From contig NZ_AUZM01000017.1 in assembly GCF_000478195.2 (NCBI RefSeq), positions 38,025-102,024 on the forward strand: 64,000 nucleotides of DNA, given 5' to 3'. Position numbers and translations under genes: made by a program. Below the pieces are notes generated by a model. It saw only the letters and a list, made by a program, of their open reading frames with translations, was not told the origin of the DNA and did no database searches. Position 1 is the first letter of the stretch, and each line of letters begins with the position of its first letter. Positions 37,501-44,391 of the stretch are shown one piece after another. The stretch is from Lyngbya aestuarii BL J (GTDB lineage: Bacteria; Cyanobacteriota; Cyanobacteriia; Cyanobacteriales; Microcoleaceae).

Positions 37501-39468
37501 ACTCAAGTAAAAATCTCCAGAAATATTGCTCAAGTCTACTCTCAACTTGGAAATTCAGAAAAAGCATTAGAATTTTATCAGCAAGCCCTAAATTATAATC
37601 AACGCTCTAGTTCATACCTTTATACAGATATTGCTAAAGTTTATTCCGATTTAGATCAACCCCAAAAAGCATTAGAGTTTTTCAATAAATCTCTAGAATT
37701 ACTGAATAACAAATATCCCGATGCTGAAGCAGAAAATCGATTTGGAATTGCTAGGGTTGAACGAAAACAGAGTAATTTAGACACTGCTTTCACTCAAATT
37801 AAAACAGCAATTTCCTTAATTGAAAAAACACGAGCTAGCAAAAATTCTCTAGAAGAACGTCTGACCTTTTTTGCCTCAAAACAGGACTATTATGAGTTCT
37901 ATATTGATTTATTAATGGAACTCCATCAACAAGATCCCTCAAAAGGATACAATGCCCAAGCATTCAATATTAGCGAACGTTCTAAAGCCAGAAACCTCCT
38001 CGAACTTCTAGCCTCAGCTAACACCGATATTCGTAAAGGTGTTGATCCAGAATTAGTTATCCAAGAACGAAGTTTACAACAACAATTGGATGCAGTGGAA
38101 CGACGACGAGTCAAAATTTACAGCAGTGAAAATGACACCCTAGAACAAAAAACTGCCATTGAACAAGAACGACAATATCTTCTCCGTAAATATCAACAAG
38201 TCCAAACTAAAATCCGTGAAAAAAGCCCGAGTTATGCTGATCTGACTCAACCTCAACCCCTGACTTTAGAGCAAATTCAACAACAAATTTTGGATGATGA
38301 AACTCTGCTATTGCAATATGCTCTCGGTGAGAAACGCAGTTTTCTTTGGGCTATCACTAAAAATAGTATGACGAGCTATGAACTTCCCTCTAAAGCATTA
38401 ATTGAACAAGCAGTGAGAGATTTTTTTCGTAGCACAATTATCAATAAAAGTCGTTCTCCAGTAAACTTATCTCAAGATTCTGAATCTCTTTATGAGATGA
38501 TTTTGGCTCCAGTTGCTTCTCAATTAAATCATCAACGTTTGGCAATTGTTAGTGATGGAATTTTACATTATCTTCCCTTTTCTACTCTTTCCTTACCCAC
38601 AACTTCATCAGAAAAAGAGTATTTACCTTTAGTTGTTAATCACGAAATTGTTAACCTTCCCTCAGCATCGACTTTAAGTATTTTACGCCGAGAAGCCGAA
38701 CACCGAAAACTTGCTTCTAAAACAATTGCGATTGTTGCTGATCCTGTTTTTAGTTCTGAGGATGAACGCTTAAAAACTCCAGCTTTAAACCCTGAGAGTT
38801 GGGAACAATATAATCTTAATCGTTCCGCCAGACAATTAGATATTGGAGTTTGGCAACGACTCCCCGGAACTCGGATTGAAGCTGAAGCAATTCTCGCCCT
38901 AATACCGGAGTCTGAGAGTATCCATGCCTTTGATTTTGCGGCTAATCGTTCCACCGCCATTAGTTCCCAATTGAGTCAATATAAAATTATCCATTTTGCA
39001 ACTCACGGATTATTAAACAGCGTCAATCCTGAACTTTCTGGGATTGTTTTGTCGATGGTTGATCAACAAGGAAATCCCCAGAATGGTTTTTTACGTTTGC
39101 ATGATATTTTTAACCTTAATTTTTCCGCAGATTTAGTTGTGTTGAGTGCTTGTAAAACAGGATTAGGTAAACAAGTTCGAGGAGAAGGATTAGTGGGATT
39201 AACTCAAGGATTTATGTATGCAGGAACACCCCGAGTCTTAGTCAGTTTGTGGGATGTCGATGATCAAGCAACTGCCGAAATGATGAGTAGATTTTATCGG
39301 TTGATGCTTGAAAAGAAACTCTCGGCAACGGCAGCTTTAAGAACCGCGCAACTAGAGATGCAAACCGAGACTCAGTGGAAATCTCCTTACTATTGGGCTG
39401 CTTTTACTTTGCAAGGTGAGTGGCGCGAAAAAATCGATCACCCGAAATTGTCTTCACAGAAATACTAG
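34504..39468 (+). CDS. Exported giant TPR-CHAT protease-like protein
   Basis: A 1654-residue protein. The N-terminus (SIKLSLTLWVYFVLLLETGRAEF) looks like a signal peptide or anchor. From about residue 80 to 1130 it is a run of TPR units with the recurring KALEFYNQALxIYQKLGD pattern, about twenty-five in number. A coiled-coil linker (QQLDAVERRRVKIYS) leads to a C-terminal CHAT domain (about 1260-1650), a caspase-fold peptidase. The catalytic pair is present: H1501 in IIHFATHGLLNS and C1550 in VVLSACKTGLG. CHAT proteases with TPR arms act as stress- or ligand-activated proteases in several bacterial systems; the substrate here is unknown. A paralogue sits at 49959-52724. Confidence 0.92.
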   Translation: MSNGSKVLIRQSIKLSLTLWVYFVLLLETGRAEFSKTNSPSLQQPETQQFLNESEKPSQQQTIPSQLQAIQKLEETLSKSRTLADQSQVASILLKLGKLYQELGATTPALQYYNEALTLYQEIKNPLQEAYILSQIGSVYVAYLGQLDEEQLFAFNHDLLINSRQSKLLLDQSYSDPEKAKELYNQSLAIYQKINNSPNSKIDTFAARQGEATVLNTMALNDYLNNGEEDKVKLLKQSLAIYQEIGDQKGEALVLSNLSELNLIEYRNDQTGWDLFDQAMTIYQAIAKSPNRENFAARQAEANLLNIAAQYWGLDNQQKALEYHYQSLEIYRKIGDLKGEATTLSLIGDYYFSLGDQQKELEFYNQALIIYQKLGDRVKEANILDRLGLIYSQLGDVQQALEYHNQELETLKDISQFYTQLKDPETALIFDYRQPIILFTIGKLYSQIEDDPNEVEAYNQAQTIYQKWEDDEGEAAFLLAIAEYYGKQEKQEQMIEFLNSAVTVYQKTGNRIQEANLLRDRIAGIYFYSLKDWEKGFDTLDKALKIYQKVGDRTEVAKTLNKIGYFYLNVLEDQEKALQFYTKVIPIYQELNDLSQEVYTLRIIGKIYYELGNKQKALEVFNQAVKVYKERGDTEQTVKIIIEIAEDYTKLKDQEKALEFYNQAIPISQQLKDYEKEASILRTIGELYYELENPNQAVETFQQARIAYQKNNYRSGEAWTIYEIGKAYTTLGDLKKALDSYQQALPIYDQETDAPFREERTLDMLIRISRIYAYLGESETALEYCNQSLNNAQNFPQSKIVRRSEMFREIGKLCYQIGNTEKALESFNQYWTIYQKLGLDREVTALMRIGQDYAELGDQKQALYFFDQARKVYQKSGFSEGEIETLSWMGKIYSRAGNDQKALESFNQGLRIAQNIENLSKEASILSEIGDSYSELGDEEKALEFYNKALIIYQKLGNFKQQTDLLNKIGELYQQLGNSEKALEFYQQALTISPDNNSWTQVKISRNIAQVYSQLGNSEKALEFYQQALNYNQRSSSYLYTDIAKVYSDLDQPQKALEFFNKSLELLNNKYPDAEAENRFGIARVERKQSNLDTAFTQIKTAISLIEKTRASKNSLEERLTFFASKQDYYEFYIDLLMELHQQDPSKGYNAQAFNISERSKARNLLELLASANTDIRKGVDPELVIQERSLQQQLDAVERRRVKIYSSENDTLEQKTAIEQERQYLLRKYQQVQTKIREKSPSYADLTQPQPLTLEQIQQQILDDETLLLQYALGEKRSFLWAITKNSMTSYELPSKALIEQAVRDFFRSTIINKSRSPVNLSQDSESLYEMILAPVASQLNHQRLAIVSDGILHYLPFSTLSLPTTSSEKEYLPLVVNHEIVNLPSASTLSILRREAEHRKLASKTIAIVADPVFSSEDERLKTPALNPESWEQYNLNRSARQLDIGVWQRLPGTRIEAEAILALIPESESIHAFDFAANRSTAISSQLSQYKIIHFATHGLLNSVNPELSGIVLSMVDQQGNPQNGFLRLHDIFNLNFSADLVVLSACKTGLGKQVRGEGLVGLTQGFMYAGTPRVLVSLWDVDDQATAEMMSRFYRLMLEKKLSATAALRTAQLEMQTETQWKSPYYWAAFTLQGEWREKIDHPKLSSQKY

Positions 39469-39619
39469 ATTGATTTTAGATGAAATTTAAAAAATAATCT
39501 CACAAAATGTCATAGCCAAGAAGCAAAGGTTTTTTCCGATCTACCGATGACGATCTGTAGCAAATATTTAAGGATTTCATATCCGCCCCGATCTGCGGTA
39601 AGCTAGAGTTCAAATCGAG

Positions 39620-40063
39620 ATGGTCAGATTTATGCGATCGCGAATCTTTCCCCGTGTTTTACTTGCAGGTTTAATTAGTCTTGTCACTTGGTTCTGGACT
39701 CTCCCGGCTTTTGCTTTGATTCCTGTGGAAATTTCTGATCTGGGTTTCAAAGACTGTCCACCTGAATTATCAGAAGGGATGATTTCTAGTTTTTCTTCCC
39801 AAGGGGCAAACTGTTATATTATCGTCGGAAAAGCCAAAAATACTTCAGGAAAATATGTTGTGGATGCTGATGTATTTGGTCGGATCTACGATGCAAATGG
39901 TAATCGAGTCATGCAAAACAGAACTCGCCTCGGAAGTATTAGTGAAGTTCCTCCGGGTGTTACTGATTTTGAGTTGAGAGTTTCTTTTCCGACAAACCTT
40001 AAGCCCCCGTTTAGCTTAGAACAATTTAAAGCTTCTGGGTTTACAGGTCGAATTGGTCGTTAG
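39620..40063 (+). CDS. Small exported protein of unknown function
   Basis: A 147-residue protein with a signal peptide (RIFPRVLLAGLISLVTWFWTLPAFA, cleavage after AFA near residue 33). The mature part begins LIPVEISDLGFKDCPPEL and contains IIVGKAKNTSGKYVVDADVFGRIYDANGN, a beta-sandwich pattern like FxLYD/DUF3426-type domains that follow the 'association with novel residues' style of extracytoplasmic proteins. The two cysteines (about 50 and 67) could form a disulfide. An alternative start at Met5 is equally good. A strong terminator follows at 40083. Confidence 0.75.
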   Translation: MVRFMRSRIFPRVLLAGLISLVTWFWTLPAFALIPVEISDLGFKDCPPELSEGMISSFSSQGANCYIIVGKAKNTSGKYVVDADVFGRIYDANGNRVMQNRTRLGSISEVPPGVTDFELRVSFPTNLKPPFSLEQFKASGFTGRIGR

Positions 40064-40082
40064 TTGACTCAAATTAACTTTC

Positions 40083-40122
40083 CGGTTGGGTTGCGAATTC
40101 TACGAACCCAACCCGATTTTTT
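40083..40122. terminator. Rho-independent terminator between convergent genes
   Basis: CGGTTGGGTT (40083-40092) pairs with AACCCAACCCG (40105-40115, one bulge), followed by ATTTTTTT. It serves the plus-strand exported-protein gene and lies 4 bases before the end of the convergent YggT gene. Confidence 0.8.
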
Positions 40123-40126
40123 TCGA

Positions 40127-40405
40127 CTAAACGAAACTGTACAAAATTCCGGGGATAATTCCAGCCACAATTTGCAAGAGGAAAATAGCAATAATTGCTG
40201 AAAAGTCAATTCCGCCCAAGGGGGGAATAATTGAACGAAAAAGATTTAAGTAAGGATCAGTTAACTGACTTAAAACAGAGAAAAACGGGTTACTCCAATC
40301 AACATTGGGAAACCAGCTTAACAAGATTCTAATGAAGATTAGAACCATATAAATTTGTAAAAACTGAGCTATCGTATTAGCCAGTAGTAGTATTGGGGAA
40401 CTCAT
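40127..40405 (-). CDS. YggT-family membrane protein
   Basis: A 92-residue integral membrane protein with two hydrophobic helices (FLQIYMVLIFIRILLSWF and FSAIIAIFLLQIVAGIIPGI). The YggT motif LTDPYLNLFRSIIPPLGGIDFSA lies between them. In cyanobacteria and plastids, family members (CCB3/YlmG) are implicated in cytochrome b6 haem attachment or nucleoid and thylakoid organisation; which role applies cannot be told. Same strand as the next two genes upstream. Confidence 0.9.
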   Translation of the reverse strand: MSSPILLLANTIAQFLQIYMVLIFIRILLSWFPNVDWSNPFFSVLSQLTDPYLNLFRSIIPPLGGIDFSAIIAIFLLQIVAGIIPGILYSFV

Positions 40406-40512
40406 AGAATTTTATTGAATTTCTACTCAACGTTAAAAGTTATCCGAACATAGATATCTTATCACATCTGAGGTGTGATTAGGTTTGATGAAATTGCGGC
40501 CAAACGTCCGAC

Positions 40513-40824
40513 TCAAACGTCTTCTCGCAGCGATTCGGAATTTTCGGGGGTAACGCCGTTAACACTTCCCAACTGTTGACGAACATCATCTATAGCCTGA
40601 TTGAGTTGAGCAATTTTATCCTCAAGACTCAAACGAGCCATTTCCATATTCTCAGCATCCGGTTGATTGGATTTATTTTTGGCTTTTTTTGGCTCCATCA
40701 ACTGATTGTTCAAGTTCTCACCAGACATTCGTGAGGTGAGGACAACCCCCAAAACTCCACCAATCAAGCTCCCCAAAGTCGCTCCAATCATCAATCCACT
40801 GGTAAACCCTTCTCGATTGCTCAT
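40513..40824 (-). CDS. Small YtxH-like membrane protein
   Basis: A 103-residue protein. A Gly-rich transmembrane helix near the N-terminus (LMIGATLGSLIGGVLGVVL, a glycine zipper) is followed by a hydrophilic, charged tail with a coiled coil (RLSLEDKIAQLNQAIDDVRQQL). This resembles YtxH-type proteins, whose functions are poorly known. It lies between yggT and upp on the same strand with 107 and 59 base gaps. Confidence 0.7.
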   Translation of the reverse strand: MSNREGFTSGLMIGATLGSLIGGVLGVVLTSRMSGENLNNQLMEPKKAKNKSNQPDAENMEMARLSLEDKIAQLNQAIDDVRQQLGSVNGVTPENSESLREDV

Positions 40825-40883
40825 ATCAACTTTTCTGTTTTCAATACCCTAATTTTACCGTTGTCAGGGACAACTCTCAGAAC

Positions 40884-41534
40884 TTAAGTTCCAAAGGTGC
40901 GATCGCCAGCATCCCCTAATCCGGGTACAATAAACCCGTTCTCATTCACCGTTTCATCAATAATCGCCGTATACACCTTCAGCTGAGGATAAGCGACACT
41001 CAACCGTTGTAACGCCGGAGGAGACGCCACAATCGAAACAATTCGGGTGAACTCTGGATTAACTCCCCGTTGTGTCAATTCTTCCATAGTAGCCATGATG
41101 GTTCCGCCTGTCGCCAACATCGGTTCACTGATCAAGACGCGGGTTTGAGGATCAAAATGAGGAGGCAGTTTGTTCAGATAACAAGTTGATTCTAAAGTTT
41201 CCTCGTTGCGTACCATCCCTAAATGATAAACCGAAGTGATCGGTACAACACTCTGAATGCCTTCCATTAACGCTAATCCCGCTCGTAAAATCGGAATCAC
41301 CGCCAGAGGAACTTGAGGATTCACATAAGTCGCTGGACATTCCGCTAAAGGCGTTTGCACCGTTGTTTCTAGCGTCGGTAGCCAGTCTCGTACTGCTTCA
41401 TAGGTGAGCCATCGCCCTAATTCTGTCATCGCAGATCGAAAAATTGCAGAGGGGGTACTGACATCACGAGCCACTGAAAGCCAGTGCTTAACCAACGGAT
41501 GGGGGGGAACATAAACGCGCAGTTGCAAAGCCAT
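40884..41534 (-). CDS. upp: Uracil phosphoribosyltransferase
   Basis: Pyrimidine salvage enzyme converting uracil and PRPP to UMP. 216 residues. The PRPP-binding segment reads VLISEPMLATGGTIMAT (residues about 132-148), with Glu in place of the Asp that begins this motif in E. coli. The uracil-binding C-terminus FIVPGLGDAGDRTFGT is intact. HPLVKHWLSVARD at the N-terminus is also typical. ATG start. It is transcribed away from the small-RNA candidate and crtISO. Confidence 0.94.
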   Translation of the reverse strand: MALQLRVYVPPHPLVKHWLSVARDVSTPSAIFRSAMTELGRWLTYEAVRDWLPTLETTVQTPLAECPATYVNPQVPLAVIPILRAGLALMEGIQSVVPITSVYHLGMVRNEETLESTCYLNKLPPHFDPQTRVLISEPMLATGGTIMATMEELTQRGVNPEFTRIVSIVASPPALQRLSVAYPQLKVYTAIIDETVNENGFIVPGLGDAGDRTFGT

Positions 41535-41622
41535 AAGCCGATTGATGTCTGCTGAAAATCCTCAATTATCATAACTCGTTCGCGAAGTGTTCTAATACAG
41601 TTGGGAAAATTCTCCTAATTAT

Positions 41623-41651
41623 TTGACAATAATTTTCAATAAGGTTATATT
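41623..41651 (+). promoter_or_regulatory. Near-consensus sigma-70 promoter
   Basis: TTGACA at 41623-41628, exactly 17 bases, then TATATT at 41646-41651. Predicted transcription start near 41659. It drives either a short RNA ending at 41719 or a leader for crtISO. Confidence 0.7.
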
Positions 41652-41658
41652 AAATTTT

Positions 41659-41719
41659 AGTGTTCTCCTCTCAAAGGATCGGTAAACGGGGCGGCGGTGT
41701 TCAGACCGCTCCCGTTTTT
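41659..41719 (+). ncRNA. Candidate 61-nt small RNA or crtISO attenuator
   Basis: The stretch from the predicted start to the end of the terminator's T-run is about 61 bases. It begins with a pyrimidine-rich, probably unpaired segment (TTCTCCTCTC) complementary to purine-rich ribosome sites, then forms the GC-rich terminator hairpin. The layout resembles Yfr1, the cyanobacterial RNA that uses a CUCCUC loop, but the Yfr1 consensus is not fully matched. Whether it is a stand-alone RNA or a terminated crtISO leader cannot be decided from sequence. Confidence 0.5.
41684..41719 (+). terminator. Rho-independent terminator upstream of crtISO
   Basis: AAACGGGGCGGCGGT (41684-41698) pairs with ACCGCTCCCGTTT (41705-41717, small asymmetry), loop GTTCAG, followed by T-run. 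No plus-strand gene precedes it, so it must end a non-coding transcript or attenuate crtISO. Confidence 0.75.
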
Positions 41720-41883
41720 GTCTATATTTAAAGGTCAGGGGCGGGCGTATGACCCACTCTACGGGACAACCGAAAAGAACAGATAATCCTGAATCCCGGT
41801 AGTGATCGAATCGCGATACTCCCCTCAAACCACTTGAGGCGTTACACTGTGAGAGTCAGAAGATCCTGAAGAGAGTAAACTTC

Positions 41884-43428
41884 ATGCCTGTTTCTAGCCG
41901 TCAGCCGTCTATTGGTGTAAATCCGGTATCCACTTCACCCGTATTTGATGTGATTGTCATTGGTTCTGGGATTGGAGGACTGGTGACAGCAACCCAGTTA
42001 GCCGCTAAAGGTGCTAACGTCCTCGTTCTCGAAAGTTATATTATTCCCGGTGGAAGTTCGGGCTACTTTGAACGCCAAGGATATCGCTTTGATGTGGGTG
42101 CGTCGATGATCTTTGGTTTTGGAGACGAAGGCACGACCAACCTACTAACCCGTGCTTTAGAAGCCGTCAACGTTAACCTCGAAACTATTCCCGATCCGGT
42201 GCAGATCCATTATCATCTCCCAGAAGACAGTGAAGTTAAAGTTCATCGAGATTATGAGAAGTTTTTGCAAGAACTGATTGAAAAGTTTCCCCATGAACAA
42301 CGAGGGATTCGTAAATTTTATGATGAATGTAGGAAAGTCTTCAACTACCTCAACTCAATGGAGTTACTTTCTTTAGAAGAACCCCGTTATTTAATGCGGA
42401 TGTTTTTCCAAAATCCGGGTGCTTGTCTGGGTTTAGCGCAATATTTACCTCAAAATGCAGGTGAAGTTGCACGGCGTTATATTAGCGATCCACAGCTATT
42501 AAAGTTTATAGATATTGAATGCTATTGCTGGTCAGTTGTTCCGGCTGATTTCACTCCGATGATTAATGCCGGGATGGTGTTTAGCGATCGCCATTATGGA
42601 GGCATAAACTATCCTAAAGGCGGAGTCGGTGAAATTGCCATTCAGTTAGCGGAAGGACTAGAAAAAGCCGGAGGTCAAATTCACTACAAGGCTAGAGTTA
42701 AACAAATTTTAATTGAAAACGGTAAAGCTGTGGGAGTTGAGTTAACCAACGGTGACGTCTATCGCGCTAAACGAGTGGTTTCCAATGCAACCCGTTGGGA
42801 TACTTTTGGTAAGTTAGTTCCTGCTCAACACACGCCGAAACCGGAAATTAAATGGCGAAAGCGGTATAAAAAATCACCAAGTTTCCTCAACTTGCATTTA
42901 GGGGTTGAGGCTTCTGTCTTTCCCCCTGGAACCGAATGTCATCATGTGATTGTCGAAGACTGGAGTCAAATGGAAGAACCATTTGGGACAATCTTTGTTT
43001 CTATTCCTACCCTGCTTGATCCTAGTCTTGCCCCCGAAGGCTATCACATTATGCACACCTTTACCCCCACTTGGATCGACGAATGGCAAGGATTATCTGA
43101 AACCGAATACGAACGAAAAAAAGAAGAAGCCGCCGGACGGATAATAGACCGTTTGGAACAGTTCTTTCCCGGTTTAGATGCGGGACTAGACTACATGGAA
43201 ATCGGAACTGCGCGATCGCATCGTCGTTTCCTCAACCGAGAAGATGGTACCTATGGCCCGATTCCTCAGCGTCAACTCCGGGGGTTGTTAGGAATGCCGT
43301 TTAATCGCACTGCTATTCCCGGTTTATACTGTGTGGGAGACAGTACCTTTCCCGGTCAAGGGTTAAACGCTGTTGCCTTTTCGGGGTTTGCTTGCGCTCA
43401 TCGCATTGCAGTCGATCTCGGCTTTTAA
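41884..43428 (+). CDS. crtISO: Carotenoid isomerase (prolycopene cis-trans isomerase)
   Basis: FAD-dependent CrtISO (CrtH) that converts poly-cis lycopene to all-trans lycopene after the plant-type CrtP/CrtQ desaturases. 514 residues, as in other cyanobacteria. The Rossmann FAD motif is [21 protein letters not shown] near residue 22, followed by [26 protein letters not shown]. The C-terminal FAD-contact region [22 protein letters not shown] is clear. [14 protein letters not shown] [21 protein letters not shown] is characteristic of CrtISO rather than phytoene desaturase CrtI. ATG at 41884. The gene lies 165 bases after a promoter-terminator unit. Confidence 0.93.
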   Translation: MPVSSRQPSIGVNPVSTSPVFDVIVIGSGIGGLVTATQLAAKGANVLVLESYIIPGGSSGYFERQGYRFDVGASMIFGFGDEGTTNLLTRALEAVNVNLETIPDPVQIHYHLPEDSEVKVHRDYEKFLQELIEKFPHEQRGIRKFYDECRKVFNYLNSMELLSLEEPRYLMRMFFQNPGACLGLAQYLPQNAGEVARRYISDPQLLKFIDIECYCWSVVPADFTPMINAGMVFSDRHYGGINYPKGGVGEIAIQLAEGLEKAGGQIHYKARVKQILIENGKAVGVELTNGDVYRAKRVVSNATRWDTFGKLVPAQHTPKPEIKWRKRYKKSPSFLNLHLGVEASVFPPGTECHHVIVEDWSQMEEPFGTIFVSIPTLLDPSLAPEGYHIMHTFTPTWIDEWQGLSETEYERKKEEAAGRIIDRLEQFFPGLDAGLDYMEIGTARSHRRFLNREDGTYGPIPQRQLRGLLGMPFNRTAIPGLYCVGDSTFPGQGLNAVAFSGFACAHRIAVDLGF

Positions 43429-43626
43429 CAGGTTTAAAAAGGGAGGTCTGGAGGTCGGTATATTTTGACTTCTGACCTCACAACTTTTATCTTGTGGAGC
43501 ATTATTTTTTCGATTTCAAATGAGAGGTTTAGATTAAAAAATATCTGGGTTTAAGCACAAGTTGAGAGTGCAAAATTGGGGCGGCAATCTTTGGCCCCGA
43601 CAAGTTTATAAACACGGATAAGAATT

Positions 43627-44019
43627 TCACCCACTCAATTCTAACGGACAAACATGAGACTGTTGTTGCAGCCATTGTTGTCCGACTTGTTGTAACGCCT
43701 CGATCACGGGTTGAAGTTCTTGGCCCTTTTCAGTGAGAGAATATTCAACTCTCGGCGGAATCTCTGGATATACAGTGCGTTTAACCAAACCGTATTGTTC
43801 GAGTTGTCGCAGTCGAATCGTTAAAGTTTTCGTACTAATTCCGGGTAACGCCTCAACGAGTTGATGAGTTCGGCGACTTCCGCGAAATAGTTCTCTGAGA
43901 ATCTGAAGTGACCACTTCCTCCCGACCCGATCCAAAATAAATTCAATCGGAGAGGTGATCTCTAGACACTGAGGGACATTCAGTAGTAAAGGCGTAGAAT
44001 CGTTTGCTTTGAGCTTCAT
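43627..44019 (-). CDS. HxlR-family transcriptional regulator
   Basis: A 130-residue winged-helix regulator. The HxlR signature is clear: ILDRVGRKWSLQILRELFRGSRRTHQLVEALPGISTKTLTIRLRQLEQYGLVKRTVYPEIPPRVEYSLTEKG. A single Cys near residue 18 (VPQCLEI) lies before the HTH, where redox-sensing members carry their reactive Cys. Members sense aldehydes, quinones or oxidants. It is divergent from ppsA with a 372-base shared region, so regulation of ppsA or itself is possible (inference). Confidence 0.9.
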   Translation of the reverse strand: MKLKANDSTPLLLNVPQCLEITSPIEFILDRVGRKWSLQILRELFRGSRRTHQLVEALPGISTKTLTIRLRQLEQYGLVKRTVYPEIPPRVEYSLTEKGQELQPVIEALQQVGQQWLQQQSHVCPLELSG

Positions 44020-44391
44020 CAGACCATCCTCATAAACTTCATCTTTTTTAATAATAACCGAAAAATCCTTGTCCTCGCCATTTTTTTCGTTTTGTAACTA
44101 TGAAGAAGGACTCAAGGATGATGGCAATTTGCTGAGAAAAGAATAGGATAAAAGTAGAGTCAATCAAAAACCGATTCAGACTCAACTCCCCTACAAGCCT
44201 TTCGTTAAAAAGACGTAACATTCGGCAAATAACCAGTAGGGATCAATGCTTTTTTATTTTAAAGACTTGTTTTAGCAAGAGTTAAAGGAACGGTAAACCC
44301 GTTTCAATTTTTAGCAAAACCCGCAAAAAACTCTACTCAAAGATAGAGGCTTTGCGGGAAACTATCTCTTTTACCTGGAGTGAATTTACTG
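44020..44391. other. Divergent region upstream of ppsA and the HxlR gene
   Basis: 372 gene-free bases. The right end carries the long hairpin at 44320-44358 in the ppsA leader. The rest is AT-rich with no consensus promoter recognised. Confidence 0.55.
44320..44358 (+). promoter_or_regulatory. Long hairpin in the ppsA leader
   Basis: CCCGCAAA (44320-44327) pairs with TTTGCGGG (44351-44358), and inside it CTCTA (44331-44335) pairs with TAGAG (44344-44348). It ends 18 bases before the GGAG ribosome site of ppsA. No T-run follows directly, so it is more likely a 5'-UTR structure than a terminator. Confidence 0.55.

Larger units (their letters stand above)
41535..41883. other. Gene-free region between upp and crtISO containing an RNA candidate
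   Basis: 349 bases between divergent genes. The left end holds the upp upstream region; the middle holds the promoter-terminator unit at 41623-41719; the right 160 bases lead into crtISO and include a TACACT box near 41846 that may be a proximal crtISO -10 element. An open frame here (41619-41828 minus) looks spurious. Confidence 0.6.

Noticed and set aside
34504..39468. TPR-CHAT (Craspase-like) partner of a type III-E CRISPR system
   Set aside because: No Cas gene or CRISPR array lies in the window, and the protein has an export-like N-terminus.
39600..39625. tRNA-like GTTCAAATC motif
   Set aside because: No acceptor or anticodon stems can be built around it.
41619..41828. 69-codon minus-strand frame across the small-RNA candidate
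   Set aside because: It is antisense to a promoter and terminator hairpin and shows no conserved protein features.
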